This document shows positions 1 through 8,067 of a stretch of DNA of 20,809 nucleotides, in pieces; within the stretch, counting starts at the first letter, position 1, and every line of letters starts with the position of its first letter. The position numbers were made by a program, and so were the translations under genes. The notes under the pieces are model-generated. The model was given only the letters and a program-made list of their open reading frames with translations, made no database searches and was not told the origin of the DNA. The stretch is from an uncultured Bacteroides sp. (GTDB lineage Bacteria > Bacteroidota > Bacteroidia > Bacteroidales > Bacteroidaceae): positions 1-20,809 of the forward strand of contig USQO01000031.1 in the NCBI GenBank assembly GCA_900556845.1, given 5' to 3'.

Positions 1-47
1 GAGATAGGCTCCGGTCTCGTGGGCTCGGAGATGTGTATAAGAGACAG
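1..47. other. Illumina/Nextera library adapter (not genomic)
   Basis: Bases 14-47 match the Nextera read-2 transposase adapter. Its last 19 bases (29-47) are the Tn5 mosaic end AGATGTGTATAAGAGACAG. Bases 1-5 (GAGAT) match the end of the P7 oligo, and bases 6-13 (AGGCTCCG) sit exactly where the 8-base i7 index belongs. The whole stretch is therefore untrimmed library sequence at a contig end, and bacterial DNA begins at about base 48. Confidence 0.97.
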
Positions 48-65
48 ATCTAAAGAACAAACTTT

Positions 66-1889
66 ATGAATTACCTTTCAAAATCAATGATGGCTTTATG
101 TATAGTATCTTGTCTGGGTGCATGTTCCCAGCAAGAACAATATTACGTAAAGCAAGCTATTTTCCCTGAAAACGCTACATTGGAACAAAAAGTTGAAATT
201 GCAGCTCACCTGGTTCCTACTCCTCAGCAATTGGAATGGCAAAAAATGGAACTAACAGCATTCCTCCATTTTGGTGTGAATACCTTTACCGGTAGAGAAT
301 GGGGAGACGGTACAGAAGATCCGGCCGTTTTCAATCCGACTAATTTGGATGCTGACCAATGGGTACGTACGCTGAAAGAATGCGGCTTCAAAATGGTTAT
401 CCTCACAGCCAAACATCATGATGGTTTCTGTCTGTGGCCTACAGCTACCACAAAACACTCTGTAGCATCCTCCAAATGGAAAGATGGAAAGGGAGACGTA
501 GTTAAAGAATTACGTGATGCTTGTACCAAGTATGATATGAAATTTGGTGTATACCTTTCACCATGGGACCGTAACGCAGAATGCTACGGTGACTCACCGA
601 AATACAATCAGTTCTTTGTTGAACAGCTCACCGAACTACTTACAAACTATGGAGAAGTACACGAAGTATGGTTTGACGGTGCCAACGGAGAAGGTCCTAA
701 CGGAAAGAAACAGGAATACGACTGGACTCTGATTTATAAAACCATACACGAGCTGCAGCCTAAGGCTGTCACGGCCATTATGGGTGATGACGTACGTTGG
801 GTTGGTAACGAAAGCGGATTGGGACGTGACACTGAATGGAGTGCTACTGTGCTGAATCCAGGAGGCCTGCCTTCTGCAGAAGCAGGCAATAAAGCACTGG
901 AAGTAAATGCCATGAGTAAAGACCTGGGTAGCCGCAACATGCTTGCTAAGGCTAAAAGCGTACACTGGTATCCATCAGAAGTAGACGTTTCAATCCGTCC
1001 GGGATGGTTCTATCACGAAGCAGAAGACAGCAAAGTGAAAAGTCTGAAACATATGGTAGATATCTACTACAAGTCTGTAGGATGTAACTCGGTATTGCTT
1101 CTTAACATTCCACCCGACTGTGAAGGACGTATCAGTCAGGCTGACGAAACACGCTTAAAGGAATTTGCAGCCTATATCAACCAGACCTTCAGCAATGATC
1201 TGCTGAAAGAAGGCAACCAGTACTGGACTGCAAAAGGTAATGGTGAAAGCAAGACTTACGACCTACAACCGGATGCTGTATTCAATACCATCATGCTTCA
1301 GGAAGACATAGCAAAAGGACAGCGAGTAGAAGAATTTACCGTAGAAGCTTTTGTAGACAATACCTGGAAAGAAATCGCCAAAGGAACAACTATCGGCTAT
1401 AAGAGACTGCTCCGTGTAGACGATTTAAAAGCTGAACAGCTGAAAGTAACCATCAAAGCATCCCGCTCCAATGCAAACATCCTGAATGTAGGTGCTTTCT
1501 ATGCAGCTCCTATTCAGGAGATGGCACTGGTAAACGAGTGGAACAACCTGTCCAGAGAAAACTGGAAAAAGGTTTCTGCACAGCCACTGGTAGTCGACTT
1601 AGGTAAGAAAGTTACGCTGAAAGCCTTTACCTACGCACCTGCAGGCCAGCAAGCCAAACCGTCTATGGCTTTCCATTATACGCTTTACATCAGTAACGAT
1701 GGCAAACAGTGGAAAGAAATACCTACTACCGGTGAGTTCAGTAACATTGTAAACAACCCGATTCCTCAGACAGTTCAGTTCAAGAAGGAAGAAACCGGCC
1801 GCTTTATCAAACTGGCAGCCACCACTCCTGACGGAGGAAAAGCGACTGTTGAACTGAACGAATTGGGTGTAACCGTAGTAAATCCTTAA
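66..1889 (+). CDS. GH29 alpha-L-fucosidase, lipoprotein
   Basis: Predicted exo-acting alpha-L-fucosidase that removes terminal fucose from glycans. The N-terminus is a lipoprotein signal: Lys6, a hydrophobic stretch and the lipobox LGAC with Cys20, so the enzyme is probably lipid-anchored facing the periplasm or cell surface. GH29 hallmarks are LHFGVNTF (67-74), KHHDGF (116-121) with the substrate-binding histidines, and VWFDGANGEGPNG (201-213), where Asp204 fits the nucleophile. The acid/base could be Glu249 or Glu257; I cannot decide from sequence. Residues about 500-605 look like an F5/8-type C (CBM32-like) beta-sandwich. The 607-aa length is normal for this layout. The first ATG is chosen because it gives the complete signal peptide. 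The GH2 gene follows after 24 nt, so the two are probably cotranscribed. Only 18 genomic bases precede the start, so its promoter is missing. Family assignment is firm; the linkage cleaved is unknown. Confidence 0.94.
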   Translation: MNYLSKSMMALCIVSCLGACSQQEQYYVKQAIFPENATLEQKVEIAAHLVPTPQQLEWQKMELTAFLHFGVNTFTGREWGDGTEDPAVFNPTNLDADQWVRTLKECGFKMVILTAKHHDGFCLWPTATTKHSVASSKWKDGKGDVVKELRDACTKYDMKFGVYLSPWDRNAECYGDSPKYNQFFVEQLTELLTNYGEVHEVWFDGANGEGPNGKKQEYDWTLIYKTIHELQPKAVTAIMGDDVRWVGNESGLGRDTEWSATVLNPGGLPSAEAGNKALEVNAMSKDLGSRNMLAKAKSVHWYPSEVDVSIRPGWFYHEAEDSKVKSLKHMVDIYYKSVGCNSVLLLNIPPDCEGRISQADETRLKEFAAYINQTFSNDLLKEGNQYWTAKGNGESKTYDLQPDAVFNTIMLQEDIAKGQRVEEFTVEAFVDNTWKEIAKGTTIGYKRLLRVDDLKAEQLKVTIKASRSNANILNVGAFYAAPIQEMALVNEWNNLSRENWKKVSAQPLVVDLGKKVTLKAFTYAPAGQQAKPSMAFHYTLYISNDGKQWKEIPTTGEFSNIVNNPIPQTVQFKKEETGRFIKLAATTPDGGKATVELNELGVTVVNP

Positions 1890-1913
1890 CCCCAAACAAT
1901 AACAGTAATAATT

Positions 1914-4900
1914 ATGAAAAAACATTTATCATTTATTCTGTCATGTCTATTGTTGCTTCTCATCACTGGAGCAGCAACAGCTCAGGCACGCTTTGACAGG
2001 AAAAAGCTGTATACGGTAAGTCCAGCCGGACAACCCGACAAAGCATGGAGTTTTGCCGCCAACAATCCTAAAATACAGCTCACTTCCAAAAATGAAAGCA
2101 ACAAGTCTCAGCTTTGGAGCATCGCCGACCTTTCAGGCAGTTTCCGTCTGATTAACCCTTACGAAAATCAGGCTGTACAGGCTGCTGCCAACCGTTTTGT
2201 TCAGGTTGCCGAAACAAACGGGTCCGATGAAATGCAGTTATGGCTTATCAAGCCCGTAGGCGATTATGTGCAGTTTATCCCTTCCAATCAGGCAAAATGG
2301 GTAGCTGCCGCCCAGAAAGACGGCACCATTGCACTGGTGGATGCAGCCAAGGCAGGCGAAAGCAAAGAAACCTTGTTCAGCATCACAGCCAGCAGTATAG
2401 CTGCTCCCGAAGGTGACAACAGCGCCCTTCGCGAGAAGGTATACTGGGAAGACGAGACCCGATTCGAAGAAAACAAGGAAAAAGGACATGCTACCTATAC
2501 TCCTTACTTCAGTGAAGCCGAAATGCTGGCCGATAAAGAATTCTATGCTACCCCGTGGGTATACACGCAAAGTAAAGCCACCATGCTCCTGAACGGCGAC
2601 TGGTATTTCAACTTTGTACCCGAACCTTCGAAACGCCCGACAGACTTCTACAAGGAAGACTTCGACGTGAGCAGCTGGGCTACCATTCCGGTTCCATCCA
2701 ACTGGGAAATGCACGGATACGACCGTCCTATCTATTGTAACGTAGAGTATCCGCATTCTAACACACCACCTTATATTGATGCCCGCAAAGGTTTCAACGA
2801 CGGTGGAAAGAATTACGGTATCAACCCCGTAGGCTCGTATGTACGCTATTTCGACCTGCCCGAAGGCTGGAGTAAACAGCGTACTTTCATTCAGTTTGGC
2901 GGTATCTACAGTGCAGCCTTTGTTTACTTGAACGGACAATACGTAGGCTATACACAGGGAGCCAACAACGTAGCCGAGTTCGACCTGACCAAGTATCTGC
3001 GTGAGGGACGCAACAAGCTGGCCGTACAGGTATTCCGCTGGAGCGACGGTTCGTATCTGGAATGTCAGGACATGTTCCGCATGAGTGGTATCTTCCGCGA
3101 TGTATATCTGTATAACACCCCGAAAGTAAGTGTCCGCGACCATTACATCACATCCAGACTGAATGCACGCGACCAGTATAAGAGCGGCACGATGCAAGTA
3201 GAGCTGACACTGGACAACCGTGATAAACAGAAAGGCAGCAAGGAGTTGGTTATCAAGCTGACCGACCCAGAAGGCCGTCTGGTTGCCGAGAAGAAGCAAA
3301 AGGCAACATTCTCTGCCGGCAAAACGGAAACGAAGCTGAAAGTTCAGTTCAATGTCAAGAACCTGCAGGCTTGGACTGCCGAAACACCTAACCTGTATAC
3401 TGTAAGCGTTATCCAGCGCGAAAACGGAAAGGATGAAATGGCTTTCTCTACCAAATACGGTTTCCGCGATGTTACACTGCGCGGCACCATCGTCTATATC
3501 AACGGACAGCGTGTTTTCTTCAAAGGAGTAAACCGCCACGACTCTCACCCGCTGTACGGACGTGCCGTAACAACCGAATCAATGCTGGAAGATGTGCTGC
3601 TGATGAAACGCAACAACATCAATACCATCCGTACATCGCACTATCCTAATGCAGCCAAGATGTATGCCATGTTCGACTACTACGGACTGTATACTATGGA
3701 CGAGGCCGATCTGGAAGACCATGCCAACCAGTCTATCAGTGACATGCCGTCGTGGATTCCTTCTTTTGTAGACCGTATCGACCGCATGGTGTTGCGCGAC
3801 CGTAACCATCCATCGGTTATCTTCTGGAGCTTGGGCAATGAGTGTGGAGGTGGAAACAACTTCCAGGCTTGCTACGATGCAGCCAAACGTCTGGACCCGC
3901 GTCCTGTTCACCACGAAAGTACACGCGACGGAAAAGAGTATGGAGGAAACCGCTTCTCCGACCTTTACTCGAAGATGTACCCGGGCATGGACTGGATGGA
4001 GCAGTATACCAGCTCACTGGACAAACCTATGTTCATCTGTGAGTATGCACATGCCATGGGTAACTCCATCGGTAACCTGCGCGAGTACTGGAACAGCATC
4101 GAAAGCAGTTCTGCTACCATCGGTGGCGCTATCTGGGACTGGGTAGACCAGGCTATCTACGAACCGACAGACATCAAGAACGGTACTTACGAAGGCCGTC
4201 TGCATACAGGTTACGACTTCCCCGGCCCGCATCAGGGTAACTTCTGCTCAAACGGTATCATTCCGGCTACCCGCCACGAATCACCGAAACTGAAAGAAGT
4301 GAAAGCAGTATACCAGTACATCAAATTCCAGCTGGAAGGAACGGATGCTGACAAGAACACAGCTACCGTGAAGTTGCAGAATACCTACGACTTTATCTCA
4401 ACCGAAGGATTCGAACTGGTTTGGGAAGTAGTGAAGAACGGAAACGTAGCAGGTACCAGCCAGATGAGACTGGATGCCATTGCCCCCGAAGACGACCAAC
4501 TCGTTACACTGGATTTGAAAGGCGTACAGCTGAAAGATGCTGCCGCTGCCGGCGAAGAGGTTATGCTGAATCTTTATGTGAAAGACATGCAGGAAAGAAC
4601 TTGGGCAGCAGCCGGACATCTGATTGCCCAGCAGCAGTTTGAACTGAGCAAGCGCGGCAACCTGCCTGAGCTGCGTGTAAACAGCCGTGTAGGCAAACTG
4701 GAAATTGCTAAAGACGAAAAGAGCCTGACGGTGAAAAACAGCTTCATCGAAGGTACATTCTGCCTGGCAACCGGACAGATGACCGCACTGAAAGTAAACG
4801 GCATGGATGTAATCTACGGCAAGGAAGGTTTCATCTACGATAACCACCGCTGGATAGAAAACGACGGATTCAAGCAGACAGAAAACGGACTGAATGCTAC

Positions 4901-5510
4901 AGGTACTTGTGAAGCTACCGAAACAGCAGACGGTAAAGTGATTGTTAAAACCACCCGCGACGGAAGCTTGTGCGGAACAGAAATCAATTACACATTCCTT
5001 CCGAACGGTGTAATGGATATGGATGTGAAGTTCCTGCCCAAAACAGCCAACTTGCGCCGCACCGGACTGGTTTGCTCGGTTAATGCCGGACTGGACAATG
5101 TAGACTACTACGCATACGGTCCGTGGGAAAACTATATCGACCGTAAAGAAGGATGCATGGTAGGACGCTATCACACTACCGTCAAAGATATGGTAGAACG
5201 CTACGTTAAACCTCAGTCTATGGGTAACCGTGAAGGTCTGCGCGAACTGAAGCTTACCAACGCACAGGGTGAAGGTATCCGCATCGAAACAGAAGGAAAC
5301 GTATCCTTCTCTACACTGCGCTATACCGATGCCGACCTGATGAATGCCAAACATATGTGGGAATTGCAGGAACGTCCTTGCATCATCTTACATCTGGATG
5401 CACAGATTCGCGGTTTGGGCAATGCCAGCTGCGGTCCTGAAACCCTGCAGACCTACAAGATTCCTTTGATGCCTGTAAGCTTCAAGCTCAGAATCTCGGC
5501 ATGCAATTAA
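1914..5510 (+). CDS. GH2 beta-galactosidase (LacZ-like) with N-terminal trefoil-like domain
   Basis: Large exported glycoside hydrolase family 2 enzyme, most likely a beta-galactosidase. A signal peptide ends near residue 24 (ATAQA). Residues about 27-160 contain QLWSI- and QLWLI-type repeats that resemble a ricin-type beta-trefoil lectin module. The LacZ core follows: sugar-binding jelly roll (about 175-400), Ig-like domain, and TIM barrel with acid/base Glu643 in WSLGNECGG and nucleophile Glu710 in ICEYAHAMGNS. The C-terminal half holds a second Ig-like domain and the LacZ small-chain domain (about 930-1190), including YGPWENYIDRK (1068-1078) and KPQSMGNREGLR (1099-1110). At 1198 aa it is longer than E. 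coli LacZ (about 1020 aa), mainly because of the N-terminal addition. It is the second gene of the operon with the fucosidase and ends just before a strong terminator. Signal peptide and partner suggest periplasmic trimming of galactose from imported fucosylated glycans. Confidence 0.93.
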   Translation: MKKHLSFILSCLLLLLITGAATAQARFDRKKLYTVSPAGQPDKAWSFAANNPKIQLTSKNESNKSQLWSIADLSGSFRLINPYENQAVQAAANRFVQVAETNGSDEMQLWLIKPVGDYVQFIPSNQAKWVAAAQKDGTIALVDAAKAGESKETLFSITASSIAAPEGDNSALREKVYWEDETRFEENKEKGHATYTPYFSEAEMLADKEFYATPWVYTQSKATMLLNGDWYFNFVPEPSKRPTDFYKEDFDVSSWATIPVPSNWEMHGYDRPIYCNVEYPHSNTPPYIDARKGFNDGGKNYGINPVGSYVRYFDLPEGWSKQRTFIQFGGIYSAAFVYLNGQYVGYTQGANNVAEFDLTKYLREGRNKLAVQVFRWSDGSYLECQDMFRMSGIFRDVYLYNTPKVSVRDHYITSRLNARDQYKSGTMQVELTLDNRDKQKGSKELVIKLTDPEGRLVAEKKQKATFSAGKTETKLKVQFNVKNLQAWTAETPNLYTVSVIQRENGKDEMAFSTKYGFRDVTLRGTIVYINGQRVFFKGVNRHDSHPLYGRAVTTESMLEDVLLMKRNNINTIRTSHYPNAAKMYAMFDYYGLYTMDEADLEDHANQSISDMPSWIPSFVDRIDRMVLRDRNHPSVIFWSLGNECGGGNNFQACYDAAKRLDPRPVHHESTRDGKEYGGNRFSDLYSKMYPGMDWMEQYTSSLDKPMFICEYAHAMGNSIGNLREYWNSIESSSATIGGAIWDWVDQAIYEPTDIKNGTYEGRLHTGYDFPGPHQGNFCSNGIIPATRHESPKLKEVKAVYQYIKFQLEGTDADKNTATVKLQNTYDFISTEGFELVWEVVKNGNVAGTSQMRLDAIAPEDDQLVTLDLKGVQLKDAAAAGEEVMLNLYVKDMQERTWAAAGHLIAQQQFELSKRGNLPELRVNSRVGKLEIAKDEKSLTVKNSFIEGTFCLATGQMTALKVNGMDVIYGKEGFIYDNHRWIENDGFKQTENGLNATGTCEATETADGKVIVKTTRDGSLCGTEINYTFLPNGVMDMDVKFLPKTANLRRTGLVCSVNAGLDNVDYYAYGPWENYIDRKEGCMVGRYHTTVKDMVERYVKPQSMGNREGLRELKLTNAQGEGIRIETEGNVSFSTLRYTDADLMNAKHMWELQERPCIILHLDAQIRGLGNASCGPETLQTYKIPLMPVSFKLRISACN

Positions 5511-5544
5511 TTGCTGTCTATAATAACAGATAGCTATTTATACC

Positions 5545-5590
5545 ACAGCGGACCGCCCCCTCAATCGGAAACGGTCCGCTGTTTTTCTTT
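5545..5590 (+). terminator. Intrinsic terminator of the fucosidase-galactosidase operon
   Basis: Perfect 11-bp inverted repeat (5545-5555 and 5572-5582, core CAGCGGACCG/CGGTCCGCTG) with a 16-nt loop, followed by a T-rich run TTTTTCTTTT. It lies 34 nt after the GH2 stop. There is no T-run on the opposite side, so it should act only on the + strand. Confidence 0.9.
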
Positions 5591-5606
5591 TGCCCTTATC
5601 AATTTA

Positions 5607-6209
5607 TCACCATGTCTCCCCTTTCACATAAAGCGGCTGATAGCGACTTCCCAAATTCTTGAGCCTGCCCTCGTCCAGCAACCGACGGATGGTTCGCAAT
5701 GCCTTTACTGTATTAAACCCTGTAATTGCCTCCATATCCGTGCGCCGCATAAAACTGTTCTTTTTGAAAAAACCGGCCACCGCAGCCAGCACTTCCGGCT
5801 GTGACAATTTAGACGAATGCCGGGCAGAAGCCTTTACACGCTTTACTTCGAGTGTCTGAAAACGTTCCTTAAACTCCTTATCGGGCATAAATTTTACCGC
5901 CTTCAACCGGATGTCGGTAGCGGCAACACGCTTGGAATTACTTCCAGGCACATACTTCAGTATCAGGCGGAAAAATCCCAGCCCACCGATATGTACCGAG
6001 CAACTGTTTTTTAAAGCAACTGCCATCTCTTCGGCCAAAGCCGTAATTACCGCATTTACATCGGCCGGCGAAGCCGTGCATTTACAACTGATTCGTTCAC
6101 TCAATTTCTTGGTGTCCACCACTCCGTTTGTCAATACTTTGGGATGAGGAAGGTGTGTTGTTTCCATATCGGAAACCGGGCTTTCAAAAATATCAAATTT
6201 GATTGCCAT
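5607..6209 (-). CDS. HU-related DNA-binding protein with C-terminal winged-helix-like region
   Basis: Residues 1-125 match the Bacteroidetes histone-like (HU-related, TIGR01201-type) family. They include the conserved dimerisation helices (about 46-68), the GLGFFRL strand turn (76-82) and a basic beta-arm region (88-108) that would bend or coat DNA. Residues about 138-198 are an extra segment with helix-helix-wing character (FFKKNSFMRRTDMEAITGF, then LRTIRRLLDEGRL), resembling a winged helix. At 200 aa it is longer than HU (about 90 aa). The start at 6209 gives the usual MAIKFDIF-type opening of the family. It is transcribed alone, convergent with the GH2 operon and divergent from the gene at 6538. 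The likely role is nucleoid-associated or regulatory DNA binding; target sites are unknown. Confidence 0.85.
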   Translation of the reverse strand: MAIKFDIFESPVSDMETTHLPHPKVLTNGVVDTKKLSERISCKCTASPADVNAVITALAEEMAVALKNSCSVHIGGLGFFRLILKYVPGSNSKRVAATDIRLKAVKFMPDKEFKERFQTLEVKRVKASARHSSKLSQPEVLAAVAGFFKKNSFMRRTDMEAITGFNTVKALRTIRRLLDEGRLKNLGSRYQPLYVKGETW

Positions 6210-6537
6210 TTTCTTACTTTTTTAAGTTTGTAATTTTTTGAATACTCTCTGCAGTCATACTCGGTAGTTTTCTACTTTATCATTAATATGACGTATGTAT
6301 CGCTCTACTGCGAACAAAGTACCTCATTGCTATCCTAAACATTCGGCTTTAAAATGATAAACTTCGAATAGACTGACGCAAAAATAGCGAACCATCACAG
6401 GGAAGTGTGCCTGGTTGATACTGGTTGAGACTCCATTTAGAAAAAAGAAGAAATAATCTTTCACCATAAATATGCTTTCAAAAAAAAGCCTTATATTTAC
6501 AAAAGACCTATTATAAAAACCAATACAGATTTAAACT
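6210..6537. other. Divergent intergenic region, 328 nt
   Basis: A+T-rich spacer between the divergent HU-like and membrane-protein genes. It holds a candidate minus-strand -7 box (6379-6386), an imperfect 10-bp tandem repeat CTGGTTGATA/CTGGTTGAGA (6411-6430) and a near-match -7 box on the + strand (TATATTTA, 6492-6499). I see no RNA gene or credible small ORF. Confidence 0.6.
6379..6386 (-). promoter_or_regulatory. Candidate -7 box for the HU-like gene
   Basis: Read on the minus strand this is TATTTTTG, a full match to the Bacteroides -7 consensus TAnnTTTG. No TTTG -33 box is visible at the expected distance, and the leader would be about 165 nt, so the call is tentative. Confidence 0.3.
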
Positions 6538-7266
6538 ATGGAACACATCCTTACACAGGGCATCACTTTATTCACTGCTATCATATTGATAGTATGTGGA
6601 ATATCTGTCGTAAAAAGGCCAAGTATGCTGTCCAATTATAATTCGTTTACCGAAGAAGAAAAAGCATCTCCGGCATTTAAAACCTACTTGAAACGCATCC
6701 GCAATATCATGATTTGTGCAGCAGTTATTTTCATTGCAGGCCAAATCCTAAGCATGCTCACCGGTTCGGAAATCTTTTTTACCATCTCAATCCTACTGAT
6801 GTGTATAGGTTTACCAACCGTACTGTTTTATTACCAAGCCAAGGTTTCCAAACGAATGCACCGAAAAAGTTGGATTTATGCTGGCTTTTTTCTGGTAATC
6901 TCATCAGTCATATTGGGAGGATTACTCATTCCGTCTTTACAAGGAGGAAACGTATCGTACGAAAACAATACATTACGCATCTCGGGTATATATGGTGCGG
7001 AACTGAAAAAAGACGAAATAAAATCGATAACAAAAGTGGATACCATTCCGCAAGTAAACCTTCGAACCAACGGATTCGGACTGGGATGTATCCGTAAAGG
7101 CTTCTTCCGTACCGTAGATGGAAAGACCGTGCATTTTATACTGACAAGCAACAATTTGCCTGCCTTGAACATCAGCACCACAAACGGAGAAAATATCTAT
7201 GTAAATATACTGGATTCGAAAGAAATGGATGAATTAATCCAATCACTCGAAAAAGAAAACAACTAA
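6538..7266 (+). CDS. Four-helix membrane protein with PH-like C-terminal domain
   Basis: Function unknown. Four hydrophobic segments are visible at about 7-24, 56-73, 79-98 and 113-132. The segment around 26-56 (KRPSMLSNYNSFTEEEKA) resembles the DUF3784 family, which follows its first helix with an S-x-YN-T/S-x-EEK motif. Residues about 137-240 are soluble and beta-rich with a final amphipathic helix, and look like a bacterial PH domain. The first ATG is used; a near-consensus -7 box lies 39 nt upstream. The SGNH esterase gene starts 13 nt after the stop, so the two are probably cotranscribed. No catalytic motif is visible. Confidence 0.8.
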   Translation: MEHILTQGITLFTAIILIVCGISVVKRPSMLSNYNSFTEEEKASPAFKTYLKRIRNIMICAAVIFIAGQILSMLTGSEIFFTISILLMCIGLPTVLFYYQAKVSKRMHRKSWIYAGFFLVISSVILGGLLIPSLQGGNVSYENNTLRISGIYGAELKKDEIKSITKVDTIPQVNLRTNGFGLGCIRKGFFRTVDGKTVHFILTSNNLPALNISTTNGENIYVNILDSKEMDELIQSLEKENN

Positions 7267-7279
7267 ATATACTAATCAA

Positions 7280-7948
7280 ATGAAAAAATTGTATCTCACC
7301 GCCCTGCTTTGTATGGGAAGCTTATGCATACAGGCTCAGGAAATAAAAGACTGGGCAGATTTTGGCCGCTATGAAGCCGCCAACAAAGAAGTAAAAAAAC
7401 CGAAAGTAGTTTTCATGGGAAACTCCATTACCGATGGATGGCCCGATGCAGACCCTGTGTTTTTCACTAAAAACAATTACGTAGGCAGAGGTATCAGCGG
7501 ACAGGTATCGGCACAGATGCTGATGCGTTTCCGCCCGGATGTAATCGACCTAAAACCGGAAGCTGTGGTTATATTGGCTGGTACCAACGACATTGCCTTG
7601 AACGATTATGCCGTCAGTCCGGAAAAGACTTTGGGAAATATCATTTCAATGGTGGAGCTTGCCCAGGCAAACAACATTAAAGTGATTTTATGTTCTACCA
7701 TGCCGGCAAGCAGCTTTTCATGGAGACTAGAAGTTAAACCGGCTGAAACCATCAAAGAACTGAACCGTAAAGTAAAAGCGTATGCCAAAGCAAACAAGAT
7801 AGTTTATGTGGACTACCACAGTGCGATGTGCGACCAAGAAGGCGGACTGCCAAAAACTTACTCGGAAGACGGTGTGCATCCGAATCTGGAAGGATATAAA
7901 GTAATGGAAAAGCTGGTACAGAAGGCTATACGGAAGGTCTGTAAATGA
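7280..7948 (+). CDS. Exported SGNH/GDSL-family esterase or acetylhydrolase
   Basis: Serine hydrolase of the SGNH superfamily, predicted to remove acyl groups (often acetyl) from carbohydrates or lipids. A signal peptide ends at about residue 20 (IQAQ|E), giving a secreted or periplasmic enzyme. All four blocks are present: block I GNSITDGW with nucleophile Ser49; block II GRGISGQ with oxyanion Gly71 or Gly74; block III GTND with Asn103; block V DGVHPN with Asp197 and His200. The 222-aa length is typical of the single-domain form, and there is no carbohydrate-binding module. It follows the PH-like membrane protein gene by 13 nt. No clear intrinsic terminator follows. The catalytic fold is secure; the substrate is not predictable. 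Confidence 0.91.
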   Translation: MKKLYLTALLCMGSLCIQAQEIKDWADFGRYEAANKEVKKPKVVFMGNSITDGWPDADPVFFTKNNYVGRGISGQVSAQMLMRFRPDVIDLKPEAVVILAGTNDIALNDYAVSPEKTLGNIISMVELAQANNIKVILCSTMPASSFSWRLEVKPAETIKELNRKVKAYAKANKIVYVDYHSAMCDQEGGLPKTYSEDGVHPNLEGYKVMEKLVQKAIRKVCK

Positions 7949-8001
7949 AATAACTAAAAGAACTATTCGAAAATATTTTAGACAGCCGCATCTACAAATT
8001 G

Positions 8002-8043
8002 ACAAACGTTTGTATGAATGTTCATTTTAAATTGCTACATTCG
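8002..8043 (+). promoter_or_regulatory. Candidate promoter with palindrome upstream of the AAA-ATPase gene
   Basis: ACAAACGTTTGT (8002-8013) is a perfect 12-bp palindrome carrying a TTTG (8009-8012) that could be a -33 element. TACATTCG (8036-8043) differs by one base from the -7 consensus, with a 23-nt spacer, slightly long. Between them ATGAA-TG-TTCAT (8014-8025) forms a second small dyad. The arrangement suits a promoter with an operator, but each part is weak. Confidence 0.35.
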
Positions 8044-8067
8044 CAGTAGAATCAAAATCCAGTTGTT

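Noticed and set aside
29..47. Transposon end suggesting a mobile element
   Set aside because: It is the synthetic hyperactive-Tn5 mosaic end within a library adapter, not a natural transposon.
2238..3548. 436-aa open frame on the minus strand
   Set aside because: Lies wholly inside the GH2 gene, whose catalytic motifs are unmistakable; the antisense translation has no recognisable domain and is a by-product of codon bias.
4398..5354. 318-aa open frame on the minus strand
   Set aside because: Antisense to the conserved LacZ C-terminal domain; Cys/Phe/Val-rich composition typical of a shadow frame.
5511..5804. 97-aa + strand frame after the GH2 stop
   Set aside because: Runs through the operon terminator and is antisense to the HU-like gene.
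6411..6430. Tandem CTGGTTGATA/CTGGTTGAGA as a repeat array or CRISPR start
   Set aside because: Only two adjacent copies and no spacers; nowhere in the window is there a CRISPR-like array, tRNA, rRNA or insertion sequence that I can recognise.
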